From NCBI RefSeq assembly GCF_002105155.1, contig NW_019029017.1, positions 62,001 through 126,000 of the forward strand: 64,000 nucleotides of DNA, in the 5' to 3' direction. The notes under the pieces are model-generated. The model worked only from the letters and a program-made list of their open reading frames with translations. It ran no database searches and had not been told where the DNA came from. A program made the position numbers and the translations under genes. Origin of the DNA: Lobosporangium transversale (Eukaryota; Mortierellomycota; Mortierellomycetes; Mortierellales; Mortierellaceae). This document shows positions 11,918 through 23,900 of the stretch, piece after piece; position 1 is the stretch's first letter; each line of letters begins with the position of its first letter.

Positions 11918-13930
11918 TTAAAGCTGCTTAGTCTTTCTTGTGATCATCTCGATCATTTGTTTGCCAACAACTGCGGCCTCACCAAACCGATCTTTAAAAA
12001 ACTGGGCGGTATCCTCAAACCGAATTCTATAGCCTTCCATATTGCCCAAAGCAATGCACTCCTGCCATCCACGGGCTGACATCATGAACTCCATATCGTC
12101 TTCTCGGATGTTCTTGTCGTAAAGTGCTGCCTGGATGGCGTCCTTGAGGTATTCCTCGTTCAAAAACAGATACTCGGAGATTCCACTGTATCGAAAAAGA
12201 AAAAAGTCGATGATTATTCTCTTGCAGTCCTCATAAAGCGTGCTTCTGCCGGTTTGCGAAAAGCGACTAAAAGAAAAACTTACAGCCAGAAGCGGAATAG
12301 TGGTGTTTGACAGACCATATGTGAGTAAGGATTCATTTTTAGTTGGCACCAGCAGTCAACCATGGCCAAAAGTGAGAGATGTGAGTTGGGTTTAATCTTT
12401 TCCTTTGGAACACTACCGAGAGAATACTGGTCCAACAAGTTATCTGAAAGAAGAATTGGCTCTGAATTCCCTCTGTTGCCAAATACGAAATCTCCAGCCT
12501 AAATCGTTAAACCGTGAGGAGCGTAAAACCGATATCTTAATCGACAGTCAACAGTTAAATACATTCCTTCAATGACTCCATTATTATTTTATCAACGTAC
12601 AGTACGGATACGGGTGATAAACTCTTCCTCCTTTTCCTGAATCATAAGTTTGAATAAAGCTGCCACTGACAAAGAGTATTGACGGACCTGGGCTTTAGCC
12701 GAGGGATTGAGAATTGCCAGCCCAGCATACACTATTTTCCAATGAGAGATGGACCACCAACACCTGGAGAGTCAGAATTCAGTTGAAAGTGGTCTCCTGG
12801 GGTAATAAATTTTGTTGCTGCCTTTATTTCTTATCGCTCCTCACAATCAATGTAACCTTACCGTGCCATTTGTTTGAGAGGATACGCATGGTCATATTCA
12901 CCTTGACGTTCTCAATACCCCCCGTATAAGTAGGATCAAACCACTGAAGACATAATTTACATTACGAGCACTGATCTGTCAGCCCTGTATTCATAATCAA
13001 CGCATTTTGTAAGCTGAATGATCGCCTCCAAGTCAATAGAGCATTTGTTCTTACAGGAAAGTTGTTTTGGTGTTTCCATGTCGTTCCCATGCTCAGGAAG
13101 GCCATATGAGTGACAGCCTGGGTATCCGCTGTGATCCGGTCATGTTCCTTGTAAGACAAATGTGCAATCTGACTCTCAAAGCAGCTCAGAATCCTCTCGA
13201 CAAGTGCTAGTTTTTCTGGAGATCCGCGATGGTTGATGATCACGAGCGGTTGTCCTCGAGAAGGGACAGTGGGGCCATGCATAGAATGACAAGTGATGAT
13301 GTATACATCCTCAGGCAGGTGCTTTTCAAATGCTGCGATTTCAGGTGCTTTAACGGATGTCTGACCCCCTACAATTGCGCCGATCTTTGTAGCTAATGAT
13401 AAAAAAATAAAAAATAAAAGAGAGAGAGAGAGAGAGAGAAAGCGGGGCAAAGAGAATATGAATATCATTGAGGACTAGAAAGCTTCTTGGAACCAATTGC
13501 AAAATTCACAAGTCCTTCTTCATTAACATTACATGGTCCGTATGTGGCGACAACAGTATTGATAAACTCTGCAGGCACAGAGTATAGGATCCAATCACTC
13601 TGTCTAGAGACGTAGTGCCCATCTTTCATCACTGTAATACCTGAATCCTTGAACTCCTCGCGTAAGGACTCATACTTCTCCGGCATATCACATACATTAA
13701 CACTTAAGAAAGGAAGAGTCGGCAGATTTATTATAAGTACTGTTATAGCGGTTTAATTTATCAATGTGTTCGAAAGACCGGAAAAAAAAAAAAAAAAAAA
13801 AAAAGTTTTCGTACTTTTTCCAACCGGCAGCGGAAAGTTTTCGGGCATAAAGTTTTCCCATGTCACCCATGCCAATGATGCCCAGCTGAATGGTTTCCAT
13901 TTCTGCAGAAAATTCAACGTTGAATGGCAT
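11918..13930 (-). CDS. TYR1: Prephenate dehydrogenase
   Basis: NADP-dependent conversion of prephenate to 4-hydroxyphenylpyruvate in tyrosine biosynthesis. Model: seven exons, 13930-13815, 13702-13533, 13392-13055, 12943-12862, 12731-12601, 12498-12284 and 12185-11918, giving 439 aa against 452 in yeast Tyr1, all in phase with GT-AG introns. The Rossmann nucleotide-binding motif GIIGMGDMGKLYARK is at residues 17-31. Other yeast-like blocks are GHYVSRQSDWILYSVPAE, IVGGQTSVKAPEIAAFEKH, DRITADTQAVTHMAFLSMG, ENVKVNMTMRILSNKWH and GISEYLFLNEEYL. Intron 1 carries a poly(T) run beside its donor, and intron 2 a GA dinucleotide repeat (about 13417-13438). It lies 156 bp upstream of MED18 on the same strand. 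Confidence 0.96.
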
Positions 13931-15024
13931 TTGGTAGAAATGAATTTTTTATTTTGATATTGAACTCACACCAGGTCGCGTGCCTTATTGAAGTGAACAA
14001 AGGAGAGAAGCAAGGATAGCGAGGAGAGCGAAAATTTAGGAGGCCATTTTACCAGGAACGACCACATGTTGGATTCAGTGACTGTGCTTGACTCATGATG
14101 GACACCACAAATATTATTTATCACACCAAAATCGCTTGTTTCTTTGGTGGCGCTTATTTCGAGTCGCGATTTCATTCTAATATGGCACCTCTTTTTATAT
14201 GCATTACAAAAAAGGGTAGGGGAAGAACCATGCGCTTTTTTTCCCACTGAAATACGTCTATAGCTAGCCATTATTTTTTTATTGGCCAAATATCGATGGA
14301 AGAACCTTTCTCAGAGGTAGCTAAATTGGTTACTGAAGTCTAGGGTGCTGATAAAAAATTTACAAAATCAAAAGGATAGTACTCCTAAGGGCTTCCCAGC
14401 CATAACGTCTGTGAGCAACGGCCAGAATCATTCTTCCACCTTCGACGAAGATAGCACCGCTACTGAATTTTGAATTTTTTAAAGATAATATCGCTGACTG
14501 CTTTCAAAGTTCGTCAGCAAATGAATGCGATGGCTTCCCAACCAAAAGCTATTTCTGGACGTAATAATATCAGAGCAGGCGTCTCCATCCTAGCCAGGCT
14601 AGATAGTTTTGCGAGATCTGCGAATGGCAGGTTTGTAGTCGGCAATGATCTGTTCACCAAAATGGTCGAAGGATGTGAAGCTTGATCCAGAAGAGGAAGA
14701 ATGAATGATAAGAATGAGTGAGGCCTTCTGTGGACGCGCCGAAGTTAAGTTGTTACACTAAATGGTGGTTGTATATATTGAATCGTTGATAGATCCGTAC
14801 TTTGTCTTTCCATACCAAGCCAAGTACTTATCCCGTATGCTTTTGTCCCTCTCAAAGACACGTTAAGGTTGGAGGAAAGAAAAAAGGCTTAACTGCTTAT
14901 GAAAATGTAGTATAATTTCATTTCATATAAACCGCATGAGATGTAAATCTCAAAGAAAATCCATACGGGTTTATTTCACACTTTAAGCATTTAGAGTAAC
15001 CCAATGTTAGTCAGTAAATTAGAA
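13931..15024. other. Spacer between TYR1 and SAP18 with unresolved short ORFs
   Basis: About 1.1 kb with no confident gene. At 14340-14700 there are coding-looking segments on both strands. The plus strand has a 71-codon frame at 14470-14685. The minus strand has a segment SGSSFTSFDHFGEQIIADYK near 14600-14690 and another reading GAIFVEGGRMILAVAHRRYG near 14395-14458, separated by a possible intron. I recognise neither; they could be one small spliced minus-strand gene or chance frames. Confidence 0.4.
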
Positions 15025-16142
15025 CTACCGGCCACGTCCACGCCCCTTCCAGCTTGGCTCATTCTGAACATCCAATCCAAATTGCCCGCTTCGCCTTCCA
15101 AATCCTTGTCCATGCCCATTCCGACTACTACCAATGGTACTAAATGCTCCTCCTAGTCGACCTGCAAACCGGTCACCAAGCGGATTCATTCGCTCTCCTC
15201 CAACCTCCACTCCAGCGCCACGCCCGTGTCGACTATGTTTTTGTCCTGAACGGCTATTACGTTGTGGGCCACCTCGATTACTAATTCCCCCTGCAGAACG
15301 CATTGGTTGCTGCTCCTTTCTCGCATTACGCGACAGAAATCTAGGTGTCGGTGATGTAATTGCAATATCCAGGTAATCGCCAATTACAAATCTGAAATCG
15401 TTCAATGTTTTTTCATATTCCTTGCTGGCGCTTTTTCCTGATAAGGCTGCTGTTACACCGGCTATGGCTATACTTGACCCTGATCTTTCACCGTGCTCGA
15501 CGTGGTCATTATGGTCATCATTATCATCCTTTATGACAAGCTCCTCCAATTGCGTCGGTGCATTCGCTAATGAATCCAGATGTGGGTTATCCAAGCGCAC
15601 GCTTCCAACGTCCTTTCCAACAAAAATGCCTTTTGTCTGATCAAGATAGATATGTCGAAATACAAGCTGGGCATCTGATCCAGCTTCTGATAATAAATCA
15701 GGGATTGCCTGCTTTACAAGAAATGCAATCTCTCCAAGCGTCGCGTTTTTCCATGTATAGAGTCGCAACTCTTCTGACTGTGGAGGTGTCGAAACAGGCG
15801 TAAAGTCATCGACTCTATGAGTGAACAGAGCATTAATATGGACAATTAGCTTTAATGACTTTACTATTGCCAGGTTTCCTCTGAAACTCATAGACGTACC
15901 GATGATGCTGCCCTGGATTGTAGTACATTTTCAACAGGAATGGACAAAGCTTATTGTTGTTATTGAACAAAAGCATCAGATCAGCTGTCTTTTTTTTTTT
16001 TTTAATGTGACTAAATGGTCGAGCTAAATCTTTAAATGTCCAAGGCTTTGAATGTGGAATATTGTTTTTAGTATACCTTCTCACGATCTATCACAATGGA
16101 TGTTACTCCTGTTTTGGTTTCTATGGATGCCTCTGCCTGCAT
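15025..16142 (-). CDS. SAP18: SAP18 histone-deacetylase/splicing cofactor with RGG tail
   Basis: SAP18 is a ubiquitin-like-fold subunit of the Sin3-HDAC corepressor and of the ASAP/PSAP exon-junction complexes. Model: exons 16142-16077, 15949-15900 and 15814-15025, giving 301 aa. The split signature IDREK-CPFLLKMYYNPGQHHR-VDDFTP matches human IDREKTCPLLLRVF..GRHHRMDEF; later ELRLYTWKNATLGEIAFLVK and FVIGDYLDIAITSP are near identical to the human protein. Human SAP18 is 153 aa. This protein has an Asp/His- and Ser-rich insert of about 60 aa before FVIGDYLD, and a C-terminal tail of about 115 aa rich in Arg, Gly and Ser that ends WKGRGRGR. The start is the ATG for MQAEASIETK; an upstream in-frame ATG at 16229 would add 29 hydrophobic residues that do not fit the family. 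Confidence 0.9.
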
Positions 16143-16283
16143 TGTCACGACTAATGTAATGATGAAGAGGAAGGATGGAAGGGCAGGATTTAAAACAGAA
16201 AGACCTGAAGTGACGTGTATTACAGCCATTTTGACCGCCTTTCCCCTACCCAGTTTCTCACACAAAGTAAACTATATAAAATA

Positions 16284-16628
16284 ATGAGGACTATGCCCTC
16301 GCCGGTTTTCCACATGGAGAATTGGCCATATGGCCTGACTCCACCTGGCAAAGAATGGCGATTGCTGTCTAGGAGAGCCGAAATCCTCTACGCCGTGAGG
16401 CGTCGGAAGTGGCTACAATCCCAAACGTTCGCTCTCGAAGTAGCCGGCCGCAGATATACATCATGGGAGGTTCTTCCTTGCGAAAAAAGATGCCTAATGC
16501 CGAGTGCTAAGATAGACTGGACTGACCATGACAAGGCTAGTGCCAAGCTGGAGTACACAGTGCTATCGAAGCCCACTCCTGAGATAGTTTTTTTCCAATC
16601 ACCTCAATGGAGCAATTCATTTTATTGA
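16284..16628 (+). CDS. Hypothetical small protein (weak)
   Basis: Open frame of 114 aa starting MRTMPSPVFHMENWPYG, in the gap between SAP18 and SGD1. No domain, signal peptide or membrane segment is recognised. Amino-acid composition (Trp, Arg, Pro balanced, no homopolymer) is more protein-like than other spacer frames, and a divergent promoter with SAP18 would be possible. I cannot exclude a chance frame. Confidence 0.3.
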   Translation: MRTMPSPVFHMENWPYGLTPPGKEWRLLSRRAEILYAVRRRKWLQSQTFALEVAGRRYTSWEVLPCEKRCLMPSAKIDWTDHDKASAKLEYTVLSKPTPEIVFFQSPQWSNSFY

Positions 16629-16830
16629 GATAAGCTCCGCAATGTTGTCCATTCAAGGACCGAAAGTAAACTGTGGGGCCTAAAATTATTATTTTGTTAA
16701 TGGAAATTGGAGAAAAAATTGATCAACTAGCGACTGGTTTTTCAGCAAATAAGTGACCGGTCTTTTGTTTACTTTTTTTTTTTTTTTTTTATATATACTG
16801 AAAAACTCATTCTTAAACTCTGACAGCACC

Positions 16831-19800
16831 ATGGCACCACCATTCAAACGAGGTGGAGGAAGAGGAGGTGGACGTGGAGGAAGGGCTCGTTATGGGGTTG
16901 CTCCAGGCGGTCGACATAAAACCAGCACAACCAACCTACCTCAAGCACTGAGTCAAGAGCTGGAAGGCAGTAAGTTTCACCATCAAAAGCCGTCCTCTGC
17001 GTTTCAAAAGACCCATGTGGGTATATACAGCTTCAAGCTAATTCTCACCCTCTTTTCAAGCAGATACGTCAATCTTTTTCGCTGATGGCGATGATCGTGA
17101 CTTTAGCAAAAAGTTCAAGAATAAAGCTGCCGGACGGAAGGCTCGTAGAAAACAGGAGCGCGCAGAAAAGAAAAAGCATCGTGCACCGACAATGTCAAAG
17201 ATTGAACTTCTTACACGACAACAGCATATGATGCCTGCGAACCCCACTGCTCAAGGCAAAGGTGGTAGCAAAAAGAAAGGCTCCAACAAGAAACAAAGGG
17301 TTGATTCTTCACAGTTGGAAGTCAATATAGATGAACATGAAGGAGAGACTTTGGTGACAGATATAGCATCCGAGATTAAGAAAGACAAAAAGAAGCTGAA
17401 AAAAACCATTGGAAAAGCCGCTCCATCTCTCGACGGTTCTGCAGAGTTGGATGCTAGAAAGCTTGAGAAGCTATCAAAATCCAACCCAGCATTCTACGCC
17501 ATGCTGCAGGAAGATGGCGTAGTATCTGGTGGCGGATCAAGCTTTAACGAAGGCTTTGATGATGATGAGCAGTATATCCGGCACTACGAGAAAAAGTTGG
17601 GACTCAAGCGTAAGGATATAGACAAACTTACCTCTAAGAAATCGTTTTTGGATGACGGTCTTGGCGAGTTGTTAGAGGGTATTGAACTAGGCTCTAGGAA
17701 GAGGCGATCAAATTCAGGTGCCACAGCCCCTTCAGCAGCAAAACTCCTACCCAAAACTGAGCCAGTAAACAATTCTACTGGAAAAAAGAGAAGCGCTAGT
17801 GAAATCGAAAGTGACGAGGGAACGGAAGATGACGAGGCTGATGAGATTGATATAGACAACTTTGATCAAGACTTAGAGGGCTTTGAGTCTGAAGACTTGG
17901 ACCATTTTGAAGTGGGAGATAGTGGAGACGACAATGAATTATCAATGGCCTTTGATAGTGATTCAGAAGATTTTGGGTCAGAAGTGGAAGATAAAAAGGA
18001 AAGTGAGGACAACGAAGGCCCATCAGAAGAGGAAAGTGAAGACACGGAGGGAGTAGAAAGCGAAATACCAGATAAGGAATCTACAGTTACGACCATGGCA
18101 GCAGCTCACTCTGGAAAGTACCTACCGCCACATCTTCGGGCTGCTGCTGCTAGCGCTGCTACTGAAGAAGAGAGTGGTGCCTCCGCTCTTGCTAAATCTA
18201 TCCCCAGAAAGAATACAGAGGAGCTTTTGCGACTTCGTCGTCAGCTCCAAGGACTGCTTAATAAGCTGAGCGAAAGCAATATCGAGCCAATCCTTATGGA
18301 CATAGAAAGTCTTTACCGCAAATACCCAAGAGCAGGTGATACACTTGATATACTACCAAAAAAAAAAAAAAAAAAAAAAAAAAAAGAAAGAAAGAAAGAG
18401 AATAAGACAGGGCTTACCACTTGATACCTGATATTAACAGAAGATTCTGATCTCGATTTATAGATGTAACTGAAAACATCACAGAGATGATTTTGGCGTC
18501 CATATCTTCCAAAGCCAACCTGTTGGACTCATTTGTAATCCTGTATGCCGCTGTGGTTGCCAGCTTGTACCGTCTTGTTGGAATAGAGTTTGCGGCACAT
18601 TTCGTTCAAACGCTGATTGAACAATTCGACGCTTATCATGCGATGGCTTCGAGCACAAAGAGCACAGAAATGACAGACGAGACCCTAAGCGCTGCAAAGC
18701 AATGTACAAATCTGATAGTTTTGGTTTCAGAGCTTTATAATATGCAGGTAATTGCCTGCATTCTAGTCTACGAGCTGATTCGTTGGTTCATGACGGAACT
18801 TTCAGAGTTAAATGTCGAGCTTGTGGTCAGGTTCGTTAAGACATCAGGATATCAGCTTAGACAGGATGACCCTACAACTCTCAAAACCATTATCCAGGAT
18901 TTCACAGTTTTGGCGAATCAGACTACTGCAAAAGAGGGCTCTCAGAAGTCCATTTCGTCTCGTACACGGTTTCTCTTAGAAACATTGACTGCACTCAAAG
19001 CAAATCGAATGAAAGGACCTTCAACTAATTCAACTACATCAGGAACTATCGCAGAGAGCACTGTACGTATGAAGAAGTTTGTGTCTGGATTGAGCAAAAA
19101 GCGGACCACTTTCCCTAGTGAGCCGATGCGTGTTGGTTTGGCAGATATTCGTCAGGTCAAGACTAAAGGCAAGTGGTGGCTAGTAGGCTCAAGTTGGAAA
19201 AACAACATGGTGGGCGAGGAAAGCTCGCGTAAATTCTTAACTTCAACTGCGGATGACATGTTGGAAGCCGAGGATGAGCTTCTCAAACTCGCGCGGAAGA
19301 ATAAGATGAACACAGATGTGAGACGAAGTATCTTTGTTGTTTTAATGAGCAGCGAGGACTATGTTGACGCGTTTGAGCGATTGATCAAGCTCAATTTGAA
19401 GGAAGTACAGCAGCGTGAGATTGTCCGTATTTTATTACACTGTGCCGGCAATGTAAGCTTATGGCTTGTATCATGGCTCTAGCCATTTCATACTTGATGT
19501 TACTTTTTTATTCGTGTGTCTTATCTTTTATTTTCCTCCTTTTAAAATAGGAAAAGACTCATAACCCCTATTACACGCTTGTAGGACAGCGTCTTTGTCA
19601 ACATGATCATTCGTTCAAGATAACGTTCCAATATTCACTTTGGGATCTACTGAGAGAAATGGGTGCTGCAGATGTAGGAGGTATGGAAAAGGTCAAAAAT
19701 GGACAGGTGATTGGTCTCGATGATGGCTTAAACAACAGTGGGAAGAAGGTTGCGCTCCGTCGAATCATCAACCTCAGCAAAATGTATGGCTTTTTGATTA

Positions 19801-20183
19801 CTTCACAGGATCTAAGTTTGGTCATGCTGAAGACAGTTACCTTTACCTCATTACCCGAGCAGCCCACATTGTTCTTTCAACTCCTCTTGACCAATATCAT
19901 CCTGTCATCACAGCCTCAAGTCCACCCACCTCTCCAACAGCAACGGATGCAGAAGGAGGCGTCTAAGGAGAAGCCCAAGTACAATGCTCAAGCATTAGCT
20001 GATATCTTTATCCGTGCAGCCATAAATCCAACACTAGCACAAGGCATCATATTTTTCTTGCAAGCTTTTGTCAAGAAAGGTCAAGTGTGTCAGACAGATC
20101 AAGAGAAAGAGACGGTCAAGTGGGCATGTAGCACTATCAGAGAGGTCCTTCAGGGAGCTGTCAATACTGGTGGCCGGTTTTAA
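16831..20183 (+). CDS. SGD1: Nucleolar MIF4G/MA3 protein SGD1/NOM1
   Basis: Nucleolar protein related to yeast Sgd1 and human NOM1, involved in 18S rRNA maturation and 40S subunit biogenesis. Model: exons 16831-16969, 17064-18335, 18464-19452 and 19551-20183, giving 1,010 aa. In order: an Arg/Gly-rich N-terminus (GGGRGGGRGGRARYG), a basic Lys-rich nuclear region, long acidic tracts (about residues 290-390), the linker GKYLPPHLRAAA typical of this family, a MIF4G domain starting near residue 430 (RLRRQLQGLLNKLSESN) and an MA3 domain from about residue 750 (RRSIFVVLMSSEDYVDAFER). The exon 2 acceptor is a CAAGCAG tandem site that allows a 3-nt alternative. Intron 2 begins with GTGATA and then a 27-nt poly(A). 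Confidence 0.92.
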
Positions 20184-20948
20184 GTCACTAGTTGTATTCA
20201 TAGACCAAATTAAATATAATCATTTAGAGCAGAAGCACCTGACAGTTGTTGCATTACGAACGGTGGTCCTGGTTCCGTGGTGTACTAAATAAAAATGCGT
20301 CAAAGCATGTCTTCCATCTGTGTGGCCTTAATAGGAGCTCGTATCTGGGTCGCACTGGGACATACACTGCTGTGGGGAGAGTTGGAAGTCGCGGCTCTGA
20401 ATTGCATGGATTGTGGCATTTGCTGGGCGCGTGGATCGGAATCTCGCTTCATGGTGATCGCCAAGCAAATCCAAAGTCCAATCTTACACCCTTCCATCCT
20501 GTTTTTGTCGTAATAAGAATCCAGTATGTCTGTGCACCATTCACGAGGTCATACAATTTAATAGCATCCACAACACAGGAAGGCACTCTAGGTATTAAAA
20601 TAAGTCTTTCTGCTTGATGATCAAGACCTGACAAGTGAAAACCATGTAGTTCCACAGCCACCAGGCGCTATTACTCAAGGATATGATGTATTCCTACTAA
20701 TACCAGCCATAATTTTGTCTTCTCTTCCCTATTGCGCTTTTTTAAGAACCTCCACTTCTCTGCTCCATATTTAATTACACTCCAGGATTGATAACGTATT
20801 TGAAGTTCGAGAGGCCCAGTAAGCAACCTTATATTCAGTGTTCGTGGCATTCAAGGCTCTCCAAGGAGACTTTGACCTCTTGAGTTCCCCTCCGCCTTTG
20901 TCTTCTTTCTTACCTTGCTCTGCGTCTTTTGCCAACGTAGTAAAAAAT
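20184..20948. other. Spacer between SGD1 and the RhoGAP-like gene
   Basis: 3' UTR of SGD1 and promoter of the next plus-strand gene. Several overlapping short frames exist on both strands near 20246-20617, none recognisable or supported by splice context. Confidence 0.5.
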
Positions 20949-23900
20949 ATGTCTCTAAATGCCCACGATATCACGCCTCTGATTGCTCCACCTCGTCGTC
21001 CCTCTATGAATTACAATGACTGCGTCTGCAATATCACAAAAGTCATCAACCGGACACAAAAACCGCCGACTACCTCGACATCTACGTCCTCTGCTACCAA
21101 CGTCAACAATATTGAACTACCACCAACGAGTACTCCATTATCAGCAGGTCCCCGGCGGAAAGCTATATCAAACATCTCCATCATGCCTAGGCACATCCCA
21201 AAGGTATCCCCAAATACGAAACCGCCTTATGAGACGCCACCGAAAAACGACAATACAGTTAGAGCGAGAAACCATGACCGTGACATAAACCCCGTTTTTG
21301 ACGATTCGTACAGCAACTCAGGCCAAGGGGATAGGTACACACACCAACAACAGTGGCAAGAACTCCATAGCCATGATCCTAATCAGGACTACATATACAG
21401 CAAAGATTGTCTCAAAAGAAGGGCCAGTTTGAATAGCCCTACACGCGTTTCTGCGATGTCTTCCTGCTCTAATTCAATCCATCACCGTGAAACTATGAGT
21501 AACATGTTATATCCTTTGGTGAGCACTAAAAGGGGCCCATTCGTTATGAGCAATGATATGGGCCATAGATCAGTGGCGAGCCCTATCTACAACATGATCG
21601 ACAACATCACTCCTGCTGAAGGACTCCCAAATCAGCGACTGAATACCAAAAGTGGAAATGTTGATCAAAAATTCGGAGAACTTTTGAACGTTAGCAGTTC
21701 TTTTGTTGGGAGCAAAAAACGAGGCAGTGACACTTGTATCGGAACTGAGGAATCACTCCTGCTTTCGCCTCCATCGACTTCACTGCTTTCCATGAAAAGA
21801 GAGGGGGGTAATTCAGGTTCATTCTTCGGAAAGAATTGCTATTATGGAACGTCGCCTAGTACATCCAAGATATCCCTTCTTTCAAAAGTGTTTGGTAATC
21901 AGAATCAGCAACAGGGCAGGTACGGCGACGACGCTTCCAAGAGAAGCGTCCCTTGGGCCAATAATATAGGTGCAAGTAAGATCCTCGCATGGGAGATGCA
22001 CAAGAGCGTCCCATCATCAGGTTATGAGAACGAATCCTTTGCGCTATGGATCCGACCCAACACTCAGTCACGTACTGTAATTAGTGGCGCCGATGTGGAA
22101 AAAGCGGAAAGCGCAGCTGCAAACAGGAATGGTAAAGATGAAGCGGCGACTAGTAGAGATGACGAAAGGCAGAAAAAGTATTGTCCAGAGCTCGAGGACA
22201 TGAAGGTCTTAGAAGAAGTGCTTGATTTTGGTACGAGACTTCTCTGTACTTTTGCCAACCTTGATATGAAAGAACGATAGAACATTGGCACCATTATGCT
22301 GATCAGCTAATGTTCTTAACTTTCTACGGATTAGCAATCATTATATTGATGCGCGCGTCGGCCAGCCTATACCCATTTATATCGAGCGCCTATCCTGAGT
22401 CAATACCTTTGAACATCCGTTGGAAATTGCTTCAATATGTAAGGATAGAAGTAACCCGAATAATTGGACTTATAAGCATTGCTTTTAATTCAGCTTCGCG
22501 CATTAATCTTCTGTGGATGGATTCCTGTCAAAGGAGGATCGAGGGTGGAGATATTATAACGTTAGGACGCTCAAAGAGTACCAAGATTATGTGATGGTAG
22601 ATATCGGCTTTGCTATCCAGGCCATGATTGAAATATATGATCAGCAGGAGCGGCCATACAATCATCCTGACAACATTTACCGTGACGCAAAACTTTCCCA
22701 ACGACCTATCCCTGTTTTTCTTCCTCCAGATCGGACACGCTTGAGCAAGTTAATGAGTAACAATGGTGCTAACAAAGGGAGAAGCAACGGCAATAGCCAT
22801 ATTCCAGCTACATGTTCTTCTCCTAGCACATTGATACCGCCCTCCGTGATAGCTTCGACATCACTCAAAAAGCATCGTCGACACTCATCCGTTCCAGTGA
22901 GCAAACTAACTATTTCGGGCATGCTCACATCCATCAAACAGAGCCTACCTTCGCCCATGTCACTTCACTCTCCACTGCAAGACGGAAGAAGCGGCTTCAA
23001 TGAGTACAATAATTCATTTTATTCGTCATACCCAGATGGCACTCCTTTTGCACCTAGTTTACCTGCACGGTCAGCACTAATGTCTTATACTCAAGCCGAA
23101 CCAACGGAACACTCATATTATTACAGCCATAGTGGTGCTGGTACCCCTATTACCGCCACCGGAGGGAGTTTCCTTCCTCAATCTATTCAATCCATCATTA
23201 GTTCGTTCCGAGGTGGCTCTGTCAATGGAAGCTCCTCGTTATCTTTGGCTTACGGCTCCAATGCAAACATAACTATCCACAGTCCAAAAACGCAACCCAT
23301 AATGCCCTCCAAGCAGGAAGAGAAGCGCCAGCAGATGGAATATCGTTGGCGAGTTGATATAATGCGTCGAAAGGCCCACTTACGTGCCTGGGCATGTCGC
23401 TGTTTCCTTGATTTGTACGACTATTCTCTAATTGCTTCATATGGATTGCTGGAAGAGGAGTTTAAAGACTTGTATCGTATTATCAGCGCAATTGTTGAAG
23501 TGGATGCGAATGAAAAATCGCATGAAGTCTTGGAAGCAACAATATCGCAGGCTCGTGAACAAGAGAAGGAACCATTCAAACTTCGATACAGCCAATACAA
23601 GACTAAGGCCCCTACAGGAAAAGAGATTCGAGAAGCAAATAAGGAGGCCATCAGGCGATTTGAGATGGAGTATGCTGATCAAGCGCTTAGAGACCGCATG
23701 GAATACCCTATACGATCAGTAACTGATAATGATGATGATAGTTCGAAATTGGACAATTGTATCACCTGGCTTCGCCGCCCTCTCATATCCTATAAACACC
23801 CTCATGAGCCACAAAACAGTAACGGCGATGGATGCTCATCTTCTTGTTTACCAGGCTTTACCTCTGCTGGTGGTAGTGCTGAAGGCGATGGCGCATATGA

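Noticed and set aside
13966-14289. 107-codon minus-strand frame just upstream of TYR1
   Set aside because: No domain and it overlaps the expected TYR1 promoter and 5' UTR.
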